From positions 124,001-188,000 of the forward strand of contig CAUJCO010000013.1 of assembly GCA_963169645.1 (NCBI GenBank): a stretch of DNA of 64,000 bases, written 5' to 3'. The translations under genes and the position numbers were made by a program. Of this stretch, positions 10,036 through 17,493 are shown one piece after another. Positions within the stretch are counted from its first letter, which is position 1. Each line of letters starts with the position of its first letter. The DNA comes from Bacteroidota bacterium. Its GTDB lineage: Bacteria > Bacteroidota > Bacteroidia > Chitinophagales > JADIYW01. The notes beneath the pieces were generated by a model. That model was not told where the DNA came from and did no database searches. It worked only from the letters and a program-made list of their open reading frames with translations.

Positions 10036-11022
10036 ATGGCAAAAGTGACTAAGAAAACAAAAACGATTGCAAAAAAAGCTCCAATTAAAAAAGCAATAGC
10101 AAAACCCGCTGCTCCTAAAAAAGCAGCTAAACCTGCAGCTAAAAAAGTAGCTGCAAAACCAACAAAAAAAGTAATAGCACCGGCAAAACCTGCTAAAAAA
10201 GTAGCTACAAAAACACCTGTGAAAACAACGGCTAAATCCGTAAAGAAAGCAGTAAAACCAGTAGCTAAAAAAGCAGCGCCAGCTAAAACAGCTAAAAAGG
10301 CAGCGCCAGCAAAACCAGCTAAGAAAGCAGCTGCTCCGGCGAAAAAGGCTGTTGTAAAACCGACAAAAAAAGTAGCCACAAAACCAACAAAAAAAGTAAC
10401 GGCACCGGCAAAGCTTGCTAAAAAAACAGTAGCAACAAAAAAAGTTACTAAATCAGTAGCAAAACCGGTTGCTAAAACAGCACCTAAACCAGCCAACAAG
10501 ACTGTGGCTAAACCGGCACCTAAACCAATTGCTCAACCGGAAAAATCGAAAAAAACAATTGAAAAACCGATAGCTAAAAAAGTAGAAAAGAAAAAAGTAG
10601 AACAACCCATAGCAGCACCGATTGTGCATAAGCCGAAAGCTGAAGTGAAACAAATGGAAACAACGGTAGCAAGATACAGCGATGCAGATTTAGCTATATT
10701 TAAAGAAGTGATTCAAAAGAAAATTGCAAAAGCTAAAGATGAAATTGATTTCTATGTAGATCAAATCAAAAGTGCTTCCGAATCACAAACAGAATTTGCA
10801 AGTATTGACGATGGTTCATCTACCTCTGAAAGAGAAAATATGAACCAAATTGTAGTACGCATGCAAAAACTAATTTCACATTTAGAAAGTGCATTGGTTC
10901 GCATTGAAAATAAATCGTATGGAATTTGTAGAGAAACCGGAAAACTAATTCCTAAAGAAAGATTGATGGTGGTGCCACACGCAACACTAAGTGTAGAAGG
11001 CAAAAAAATGGAAAAAAAATAA
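10036..11022 (+). CDS. Histone-H1-like Lys/Ala/Pro-rich protein with C-terminal zinc-less DksA/TraR-like domain
   Basis: Residues 1 to about 205 are almost only Lys, Ala, Pro, Val and Thr in degenerate repeats such as KKAAPAKPAKK and KPTKKVA, like histone H1 tails or AlgP. They should be disordered and bind nucleic acid. From about residue 212 a helical hairpin and a DksA/TraR-like end follow (SYGICRETGKLIPKERL...PHATL). DksA zinc fingers use four cysteines. Only one remains here, so zinc binding is unlikely. The ATG lies three bases after the ileS stop, arguing for co-transcription. A role in transcription, nucleoid or ribosome-linked regulation is inference. Confidence 0.85.
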   Translation: MAKVTKKTKTIAKKAPIKKAIAKPAAPKKAAKPAAKKVAAKPTKKVIAPAKPAKKVATKTPVKTTAKSVKKAVKPVAKKAAPAKTAKKAAPAKPAKKAAAPAKKAVVKPTKKVATKPTKKVTAPAKLAKKTVATKKVTKSVAKPVAKTAPKPANKTVAKPAPKPIAQPEKSKKTIEKPIAKKVEKKKVEQPIAAPIVHKPKAEVKQMETTVARYSDADLAIFKEVIQKKIAKAKDEIDFYVDQIKSASESQTEFASIDDGSSTSERENMNQIVVRMQKLISHLESALVRIENKSYGICRETGKLIPKERLMVVPHATLSVEGKKMEKK

Positions 11023-11029
11023 ATTAAAA

Positions 11030-11056
11030 AATTCCCGCCACGGCGGGATTTTTTTT
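11030..11056 (+). terminator. Rho-independent terminator between the DksA/TraR-like gene and lspA
   Basis: CCCGC / GCGGG stem (11034-11038 and 11043-11047) with a four-base loop, followed directly by eight bases of A/T ending in a T run (11049-11056). It is one of the few GC-rich hairpins here. It would at least partly separate lspA from the upstream genes. Confidence 0.8.
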
Positions 11057-11074
11057 GTGGAAATACGGAACGAA

Positions 11075-11728
11075 ATGAGCAAGAAAAACATCGCATTACT
11101 GACTATTTTTATATCCTTAGCAATAGACCAATTATCCAAAATTTATATCAAACTGAATATGAAAATTGGAGATGAATTTTCATATATCGGAAATTGGGCA
11201 CGCATACATTTTGTAGAAAATGAAGGTATGGCATTTGGCATGAGCTTCGGTGAAGGAATGGGAAAATTCTTACTAACCATTTTCCGAATTATTGCAGTTA
11301 GCTTTATTACGTACTACTTAGTTCAACAAGTAAAAAACAAAAAAGCATCTAAAGGTTTTGTGTTTGCCTTATCGCTTATATTAACCGGTGCCGTTGGTAA
11401 TATTATAGATAGTATTTTTTACGGTCAACTTTTCTCGGAAAGTACCACTACGCAATTAGCGGTTGCATTTCCTGCTCAAGGCTATGCCGGATGGTTTCAT
11501 GGAAAAGTAGTAGATATGTTTTATTTTCCAATGTACAGAGGCGTCTTGCCGGAATGGATTCCATTTATGGGTGGCAAATATTTTGAATTCTTTCAATTTA
11601 TTTTTAATGTAGCCGATGCTTGTATTACTGTTGGTGTTGCTATTCTATTGCTATTCCAACATAAATTCTTCGAAGACAAAAAGAACGACAATACCAATAC
11701 TACACCAAACGAAACAGTCGCTTCCTAA
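11075..11728 (+). CDS. lspA: Lipoprotein signal peptidase (signal peptidase II)
   Basis: Inner-membrane aspartyl protease that removes signal peptides from prolipoproteins; several of its likely substrates are encoded in this window. Four membrane helices are evident. The catalytic aspartates are D112 in GNIID and D181 in FNVADA. A roughly 50-residue insertion between them (HGKVVDMFYFPMYRG) is a feature I associate with Bacteroidota LspA. I chose the ATG at 11075 because an in-frame GTG at 11057 directly abuts the terminator T run. The C-terminal tail after residue 200 is rich in Asn and Thr. Length 217 residues. Confidence 0.93.
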   Translation: MSKKNIALLTIFISLAIDQLSKIYIKLNMKIGDEFSYIGNWARIHFVENEGMAFGMSFGEGMGKFLLTIFRIIAVSFITYYLVQQVKNKKASKGFVFALSLILTGAVGNIIDSIFYGQLFSESTTTQLAVAFPAQGYAGWFHGKVVDMFYFPMYRGVLPEWIPFMGGKYFEFFQFIFNVADACITVGVAILLLFQHKFFEDKKNDNTNTTPNETVAS

Positions 11729-11772
11729 AAAAAAATTGACCTTACTCTTCACCTGTGGCTTAGAATAAGGTC
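11728..11772 (-). terminator. Terminator for the minus-strand secreted-protein gene
   Basis: An 11-bp stem with one mismatch (11738-11748 with 11762-11772, core GACCTTA/TAAGGTC). On the minus strand a run of nine T follows it. It lies about 60 bases past the stop of the gene ending at 11832, and may also separate it from lspA. Confidence 0.6.
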
Positions 11773-11831
11773 TTGTCCCCCAACTGGACTATTTATTGTT
11801 ATAATAATTCCTTTTAGAACAACCTAACTAT

Positions 11832-12530
11832 TTAAGATTGTTCTGTAATTGTTACTACATATTTTCCTTCATTTAATTGCAGTTCATCAAACTCAATCTC
11901 ATTTTCTCCAGCTTGTAATGTCTTCATTATTTTTCTGGCAAAACCACCATTCGTATTGTACACATTAATATTTACATGCTTACTTGTAGCACTTGAAAAC
12001 ATATAATTTTTCGAACCCAAATTTTTACTATCAATTGTAAATAGTTGATTTAATTTCACTTCGTACTTAGCTGAAGTATTTGAAAAATTCAACTCTTTTA
12101 AATCTACGGTTGCATCCGACATATTGGTAAATTCGATGGAATGAATTTTTGCTGTATTACTTAGTAATAAATCATTGGACACGTATGCCAAAATGGGCAT
12201 TTCGTAGATTTTATTTTTTCCTTTTAATTGGATGGTTTGTTTGATATATTGTTCGTGCGTACCATCTACAACGTGTACATTCACATTTAATACAGCCGGT
12301 TTATTAGTGCATCTAAATTGAATAAATTTCGGAATAGTAGATTGCTCGTTTTCGTATGAACAGGCAATTTTATAGGGTTGTTGTGTAGATAAAGATTTAT
12401 TGACAGCATGCACAGCATAGTCTGCACTGACATAGCATAATATGCTATTTTCAGAAACGGATTGCGCTTGTACAATTGTTATGGTAAAAAAAATCAGTAC
12501 ATGCGCCATGTATTTTAAGGGTGTCAACAT
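11832..12530 (-). CDS. Secreted protein of unknown function with a T9SS-tail-like C-terminus
   Basis: The 232-residue product begins with a signal peptide ending at VQAQ. The rest looks like beta-sandwich modules. The last 45 residues (INVYNTNGGFARKIMKTL...LNEGKYVVTI) resemble the T9SS C-terminal sorting domain pattern, in which a short strand-turn unit with Asn-Gly is followed by a Gly-x-Tyr strand. I placed the start at the ATG 12528-12530; an upstream TTG at 12552-12554 overlaps a perfect -7 element (TATTTTTG, 12552-12559 minus) and so should not be translated. I do not recognise the family. The sorting-domain call is tentative. Confidence 0.6.
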   Translation of the reverse strand: MLTPLKYMAHVLIFFTITIVQAQSVSENSILCYVSADYAVHAVNKSLSTQQPYKIACSYENEQSTIPKFIQFRCTNKPAVLNVNVHVVDGTHEQYIKQTIQLKGKNKIYEMPILAYVSNDLLLSNTAKIHSIEFTNMSDATVDLKELNFSNTSAKYEVKLNQLFTIDSKNLGSKNYMFSSATSKHVNINVYNTNGGFARKIMKTLQAGENEIEFDELQLNEGKYVVTITEQS

Positions 12531-12682
12531 GGCTTGGGTTTTTATGTGATTCAAAAATAGGATGCTTTTTTGAATTTGTCAATACTTTCATTAAAAAAAA
12601 TTAACACGTCCGTAAACTTTAAAGAGAAAATAGCTGAAAATATCCGTATTTATGGATAGTTTAGTATGCCATTTTTTAAAAG

Positions 12683-13003
12683 ATGAATGATTTTTATTTA
12701 AAAGTATATGCCGTTGTTCAAAAAATTCCATTTGGGAAAGTGTGCACCTACGGTGATATAGCAGAATATATTGGAACTAAAGGAAGTGCCAGAACAGTTG
12801 GTTATGCAATGAACAAAGCCGCATCTGCACCATTTTATGTGCCGGCTCATCGGGTGGTAAATAGAAATGGAATATTAACCGGAAAACATCATTTTGGTTC
12901 GCCCACACACATGCAAGAATTATTAGAGAGTGAAGGCATCCAAATAATAAACAACCAAATACAAAATTTTGAGAAGGTGCGTTGGTATCCTAATAAGAAA
13001 TAA
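12683..13003 (+). CDS. Alkyltransferase-like (ATL) DNA-binding protein, MGMT family
   Basis: A 106-residue stand-alone version of the DNA-binding domain of O6-alkylguanine-DNA alkyltransferase. The active-site PCHRV of the enzyme is PAHRV here (residues 54-58), so the alkyl-accepting cysteine is Ala55. The helix-turn-helix and Arg-finger region (GSARTVGYAMNK, 35-45) are kept. Known ATL proteins bind O6-alkylguanine, flip it, and recruit nucleotide excision repair instead of repairing directly. It stands alone between convergent or divergent genes. Confidence 0.88.
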   Translation: MNDFYLKVYAVVQKIPFGKVCTYGDIAEYIGTKGSARTVGYAMNKAASAPFYVPAHRVVNRNGILTGKHHFGSPTHMQELLESEGIQIINNQIQNFEKVRWYPNKK

Positions 13004-13028
13004 AAAAAACCACAACAAAAAGTTGTGG
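13002..13028 (-). terminator. Terminator downstream of dnaN
   Basis: CCACAAC / GTTGTGG (13010-13016 and 13022-13028) with an A5 loop. On the minus strand it is followed by eight T, about 30 bases past the dnaN stop. On the plus strand only four T follow, so it acts mainly on dnaN but may also serve the convergent ATL gene. Confidence 0.75.
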
Positions 13029-13059
13029 CCATTTTCATTTGGTTAGTAAAAAAAATGGA

Positions 13060-14178
13060 TTAGTTATTTAGCATTACAGGCATTACCAACATCAATAAAT
13101 CTTCATTTTCTTCTTTTACTGATGGACGAATAATACCGGCTCTATTTGGAGTAGATAATTCAATATGTATTTCACTACTATCTAAAGCGGCTAACATTTC
13201 TAATAAGAATTTTGCATTGAAACCTATTTCCATTGCATTACCTCTGTAATCACAATTTAATTTCTCCGATGCTTCGTTGCTGAAATCTAAATCTTGAGCG
13301 GAAACACTTAATTCCGAACCGGACATTTTTAACACGACTTGATGCGTTGTTTTATTTGAGAAGATGGATGTTCTTCTTAAAGAAGAAAATAAATCATCTT
13401 TTAAAACTGCTAATAAATTAGGGTTTTCCTTTGGAATTACGGCATTGTAATCCGGATATTTTGCATCTATTAATCGACAGATTAATTGGATATTATCAAA
13501 TGCAAAAAACGCATTGGATTTATTGTATTGCACACTAACTTCCGTGTCATTATTTGGAACAATTGCTTTTAATAAGTTCAATGCTTTTTTAGGTACAATA
13601 AAAGAGGCTGCGTTATCTGCCAAGATATCGTTTCTATTAAACTTCACTAATTTATGTGCATCGGTAGCCACAAATGTAATTCCATTATCATCTAACTGAA
13701 ATAAAACACCTGTCATCGCCGGACGTAGCTCGTCACTACTAACAGCAAACAATGTTTTTGAAATGCCGATATTTAAAATAGAGGATGCAATTCGAATTTC
13801 GCTTACATCTTCCGGTGTTGGCTCTTTCGGGAAATCGGCACTATTTTCGCCACTTAATTTATATTTACCGTTATCCGTTGTAATTTCAATTCCATTCGTT
13901 GTTTCATCAACTGCAATTGTAATAGGTTGTTCCGGTAATGCTTTTAAACTATCCAATAGAATTCGTGCCGGAATAGCCACTTTAAAATTTTCGTTAGAAT
14001 CTACGTCCATGCTTACAGACATTGTCGTATCTAAATCAGTTGCTGTAATATGAAGCTTATTATTATCTATATCAAATAAGAAATCTTCTAATATTGGCAA
14101 TACCGTATTTGTACTGATAACGCCGCTAATTTTTTGCAAATTTTTCAAAAGTTGTGTTGAAGAAACTACAAATCGCAT
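13060..14178 (-). CDS. dnaN: DNA polymerase III beta subunit (sliding clamp)
   Basis: Ring-shaped processivity clamp that tethers the replicative polymerase. The 372-residue length and three repeated clamp folds are standard. Recognisable segments include the N-terminal VVSSTQLLKNLQKISGVI, the central FVATDAHKLVKFNR, and the C-terminal LMLVMPVMLNN, which forms part of the protein-binding pocket. A TAACTTTG -7 element lies on the minus strand at 14195-14202, about 16 bases upstream of the ATG. No dnaA or recF is nearby, so this is not a classic oriC cluster. Confidence 0.96.
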   Translation of the reverse strand: MRFVVSSTQLLKNLQKISGVISTNTVLPILEDFLFDIDNNKLHITATDLDTTMSVSMDVDSNENFKVAIPARILLDSLKALPEQPITIAVDETTNGIEITTDNGKYKLSGENSADFPKEPTPEDVSEIRIASSILNIGISKTLFAVSSDELRPAMTGVLFQLDDNGITFVATDAHKLVKFNRNDILADNAASFIVPKKALNLLKAIVPNNDTEVSVQYNKSNAFFAFDNIQLICRLIDAKYPDYNAVIPKENPNLLAVLKDDLFSSLRRTSIFSNKTTHQVVLKMSGSELSVSAQDLDFSNEASEKLNCDYRGNAMEIGFNAKFLLEMLAALDSSEIHIELSTPNRAGIIRPSVKEENEDLLMLVMPVMLNN

Positions 14179-14299
14179 AGTGTTTAAATTTTTCCAAAGT
14201 TAATTAATTCAGTTTAATATAAAATGCCTTGAAAATCTTATCTTTCGACAAATTGTTAATAAGTCAAGGCATTGTGAATAAGCCAACTATACACTGCGA

Positions 14300-15424
14300 A
14301 TGAAAATTGCCCTAAATACACGTTTCCTTATCAAAAATAAATTAGAAGGAATTGGCATGTACACACATGAAATCGTTCGACGCATAATACAATCAATGCC
14401 GGAACATCAATTCTATTTATTATTTGACCGGAAACACGATGCTTCATTTATTTATGCAGAAAATTGTACACCAATAGAAATATTTCCACCGGCACGACAT
14501 CCATTTTTATGGTATTGGTGGTTTGAAAAATCGATACCGCGCTATTTAAAACAACATTCCGTAGATGTATTTTTTTCGCCGGATGGTTTTTGCTCACTTT
14601 CTACAGATGTACCGCAACTATTAACGATACACGATTTGGGTTTTGAACACTATCCACAACATACTCCATTTTTAGTGCAGCAATACTATCGTCATTTTAC
14701 ACCCAAATATTGCCAAAAAGCAGCTCAAATTTTAAGTGTTTCTGAATTTACAAAACAAGATATCGTTCAACAATATTCTATTAAACCAGAAAAAATTGAA
14801 GTTATTTATAATGGATTTGATACAACATGGATGCATGAAAAATCGGAACCAATACCATCTGCATATTTAAAAACATTGAATCAACGTCCTTATTTTATTT
14901 TTGTTGGTGCAATACATCCAAGAAAAAATGTATTACAAATATTAAAGAGTTTTGAGCAATTTAAAGCAACGACTACCTACACACATCAATTAGTATTAAT
15001 TGGTCGAGATGCTTGGATGAACAAGGAATTAAACAATTACATAGCACAAATGCATGCTAAAAATGATGTAATTAGAATCGATGCAATAGATAGAATTTCT
15101 TTATTGCATATTTTTAAAAATGCAACGGCATTGGTATATCCAAGTTGGTTTGAAGGCTTTGGCATTCCGCTAATTGAAGCCATGAATTTAGGTGTGCCTA
15201 TTATTACATCTAATGTATCGGCAATGCCTGAAATAGCAGCAAATGCAGCACTTTACGTGCAGCCATCTAACACGGATGAACTTTGTAATGCCCTAAAGTC
15301 AATAACAGAAGACACCGTTTTAAGAAACACGTTAATTAAAAATGGAAAAGAAAATGCAACACGTTTCAATTGGGATGTGTCTACAGAAAAAGTAGTGCAT
15401 CTGCTGCAACAATATCAGCGATAA
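14300..15424 (+). CDS. GT-B glycosyltransferase, GT4 family
   Basis: A 374-residue cytoplasmic retaining glycosyltransferase. The N-terminal half carries the acceptor-side Rossmann fold (GIGMYTHEIVRRI near residues 18-30). The C-terminal half has the donor-binding pattern YPSWFEGFGIPLIEAMNLG (about 278-297), including the conserved Glu-x7-Glu pair, and a preceding GAIHPRKN loop. It probably adds a sugar to a lipid-linked glycan such as O-antigen, capsule or glycolipid. It sits alone, divergent from dnaN, so the pathway cannot be deduced. Confidence 0.88.
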   Translation: MKIALNTRFLIKNKLEGIGMYTHEIVRRIIQSMPEHQFYLLFDRKHDASFIYAENCTPIEIFPPARHPFLWYWWFEKSIPRYLKQHSVDVFFSPDGFCSLSTDVPQLLTIHDLGFEHYPQHTPFLVQQYYRHFTPKYCQKAAQILSVSEFTKQDIVQQYSIKPEKIEVIYNGFDTTWMHEKSEPIPSAYLKTLNQRPYFIFVGAIHPRKNVLQILKSFEQFKATTTYTHQLVLIGRDAWMNKELNNYIAQMHAKNDVIRIDAIDRISLLHIFKNATALVYPSWFEGFGIPLIEAMNLGVPIITSNVSAMPEIAANAALYVQPSNTDELCNALKSITEDTVLRNTLIKNGKENATRFNWDVSTEKVVHLLQQYQR

Positions 15425-15461
15425 ATATTTTGTTATTGATGGGTGAAACTTGGAAAAAAAT

Positions 15462-16247
15462 CTAATCTCTCAAATTTAAGCCAACAACATCTTCGTAAGC
15501 AACATAAATAGCACAAATAGAAGTTGGAACAGTTACTAACAATCCAACTAATAGGCAGATAGCACCCAACATGTTAAACAAGGCCAATAAGAACATAAAG
15601 CCAACCCAATTAAAGAATTTTTTAGCTATAATTTGACGGCTGATATCTATTGCTTTCATAGGTTCAAAACGCTCGAACAGCACTAAAAATGTAGAAAAGA
15701 TAAATAAGATAGTGATGACGAATGCAATTAATCCGGCTAATCCGGCTCTGGCACCTAAACCTGTTGCGGTAGAAATAGCGGAAAGACTGACTAAACCATT
15801 AAAATTAATTTTTGGTTGGATGCCTAAGAAACTCATTTTAAAATAAGCCCATCCACCTACAACCAACATCACAACTCCAATAATTATAGTTGGTATGATA
15901 GAAACGATAAACAACGGCATATAATTTTTTGTGCCATCAAAAAAATTAGAAAATGAATGTACTTCATTTTTATCAATCATTTTGGCAACGATATAAAATC
16001 CGGCAATAACCGGTGCCAAAAGTGCCATTCCAATTACTTTGACGAATGGTATAGCATTAATGATAGAAGATGCAATACCAATCACTATGAGGAAACCGAT
16101 AAAGCCACCTATATTTTGTTTAAAAATCTCAAATCCTTTTTTGATGTATTCCACAGATTGTGTTTGGTATCCATTGGAAAGCAACACACTTAATGATTTA
16201 CCTTCGTCTTTGTTCAGCATGTCGCTGTCTAATAATTGATTTTCCAT
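15462..16247 (-). CDS. Multi-spanning membrane protein of unknown function
   Basis: 261 residues with a hydrophilic N-terminus (about 40 residues) and about five or six hydrophobic helices, several rich in Gly, Ile and Val. Helices begin near residues 46, 75, 110, 170 and 215. The overall design resembles the glycerophosphoryl-diester-phosphodiesterase-type or DUF975-like membrane domains found next to unrelated genes in many Bacteroidota, but I cannot assign it. It is the second gene after the minus-strand gene at 16304, with a 56-base gap. Confidence 0.6.
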   Translation of the reverse strand: MENQLLDSDMLNKDEGKSLSVLLSNGYQTQSVEYIKKGFEIFKQNIGGFIGFLIVIGIASSIINAIPFVKVIGMALLAPVIAGFYIVAKMIDKNEVHSFSNFFDGTKNYMPLFIVSIIPTIIIGVVMLVVGGWAYFKMSFLGIQPKINFNGLVSLSAISTATGLGARAGLAGLIAFVITILFIFSTFLVLFERFEPMKAIDISRQIIAKKFFNWVGFMFLLALFNMLGAICLLVGLLVTVPTSICAIYVAYEDVVGLNLRD

Positions 16248-16303
16248 ATTTTATATTTTTGATAAATGAAATTAATCAATTATCACAAAATGCTATGTTA
16301 AAT

Positions 16304-17182
16304 CTATAAAGAAGAAAATGTACGTGGAATGGAAATTTCAAACAACACAGATTTTCCATCGTCATTATCTGCTACTAAAACACAAGTGTATGTTGTTTGG
16401 TTGTTTTGAGTTAAGCAGATAGATTCTATTTTTTGATGCAAAAAACGAGCATCTATATCATCCAATAAATATACTTCCTGTACGTCTATTATTTTTTGAT
16501 TTAATTGTTGATATGCATTACGTACAATGGCAAGCACACTACCTACAATTGCACCATCATCATACGCATTATCCGTATTTTCTGCCGATGCGGTGAGTAA
16601 TAATATATCATCCGTTGCTACATAACAAGCTCCGGAAATACCTAATGGTATGCCTTTTAAATTTGGCATTTGAACCGGCATTACTTTAAACGAATTGGGA
16701 AATTGTTTTTGTATTATTTTATGATCAGAGATAATTAATTGATTGGGTTGCGTATTGTTGGCTCTATTAAAAAATAACAATTTATCTTTACAATCCGTAA
16801 AGCCTTCAATATTCATTTCTGCAATTAAATTCCTATCTCTGAATAGAGCATAAAATGCGGCTGTGCTTATGCGTTTCACTTTTTGCTCTGCAAGCGGAAT
16901 GATAAATGCAACATCGCGTTGTGGTGATTTAGAGCCGGAACCAACTACATATAAAGTATCCTGGATGATAGTTGCACATTCTAAATCCGGCTTGTCCGGT
17001 TTGGGAATTCGTTTCGCTTCGTAATCAAATAAAGTAATTCGATTGATTTCATTCCATCCTGTATCCAAGCACAAAATATAATGAACATCATCACCAACTA
17101 CATACAACGTATCGTTATAAAATTCCAAGGCAGAGCCGGAAGGATAATCAATTATTTTGGTTTTATGAAGTTGTATTTGCAT
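16304..17182 (-). CDS. Probable beta-propeller protein of unknown function (DUF6929-like)
   Basis: 292 residues without a signal peptide or membrane helix. Repeating strand motifs such as LYVVGDDVHYILCLD, LYVVGSGSKSPQRD and LLFFNRANNTQ suggest a beta propeller. A Ser/Asp-rich loop and DIDARFLHQKIESICLTQ near the C-terminus match my memory of a Bacteroidota family labelled DUF6929, but that is not certain. No catalytic residues can be named. It may be co-transcribed with the membrane protein downstream. Confidence 0.5.
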   Translation of the reverse strand: MQIQLHKTKIIDYPSGSALEFYNDTLYVVGDDVHYILCLDTGWNEINRITLFDYEAKRIPKPDKPDLECATIIQDTLYVVGSGSKSPQRDVAFIIPLAEQKVKRISTAAFYALFRDRNLIAEMNIEGFTDCKDKLLFFNRANNTQPNQLIISDHKIIQKQFPNSFKVMPVQMPNLKGIPLGISGACYVATDDILLLTASAENTDNAYDDGAIVGSVLAIVRNAYQQLNQKIIDVQEVYLLDDIDARFLHQKIESICLTQNNQTTYTCVLVADNDDGKSVLFEISIPRTFSSL

Positions 17183-17493
17183 ACGCTCTTTTTGTATTAA
17201 CCACTCTAACAGAGTGTTTGGTGTTTTAAATTCTATGAAAAAGTTAAAATAATTTTGCTTGCTAGTAAACTAAACCATCATAAATTCTCTTTCTAATTTT
17301 GATTTTTTCTTTCTTGTTATCATCCTATTTTTTCATTTAAACTAGCTGATGAAAATGGTTTGTCATTAAACATCCAGTATCCAGCATTAAAAAGAACAAC
17401 TTATATTTTTCTATTTTCAAAAATAAATAACAACGAATAAAGTGGAACATACTTCACGCATCTATCCTTTTTGTTTTAGACGTTAATAGCTTG
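17183..17493. other. Intergenic region upstream of the beta-propeller gene
   Basis: A 311-bp AT-rich gap between two minus-strand genes. A small hairpin (CACTCT / AGAGTG, 17202-17216) lies within the leader of the beta-propeller gene. A minus-strand -7-like element TATTTTTG is at 17418-17425. Two plus-strand TAATTTTG matches (near 17250 and 17306) have no gene downstream and are probably chance. I see no ORF or RNA gene. Confidence 0.4.

Noticed and set aside
10020-10499. A 159-residue open frame on the minus strand under the Lys/Ala/Pro repeat gene
   Set aside because: It is the mirror of the low-complexity AAR/AAA/GCN codons: Phe/Ala/Leu-rich and without any fold or start context. The plus-strand gene explains the region.
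13060-14299. Replication origin near dnaN
   Set aside because: No dnaA gene, no cluster of DnaA boxes (TTATCCACA) and no visible switch of gene strand bias. dnaN alone is not evidence of oriC in Bacteroidota.
17250-17313. Two plus-strand TAATTTTG elements in the gap before nadE
   Set aside because: There is no plus-strand gene within 2 kb. In an AT-rich sequence such 8-mers arise by chance.
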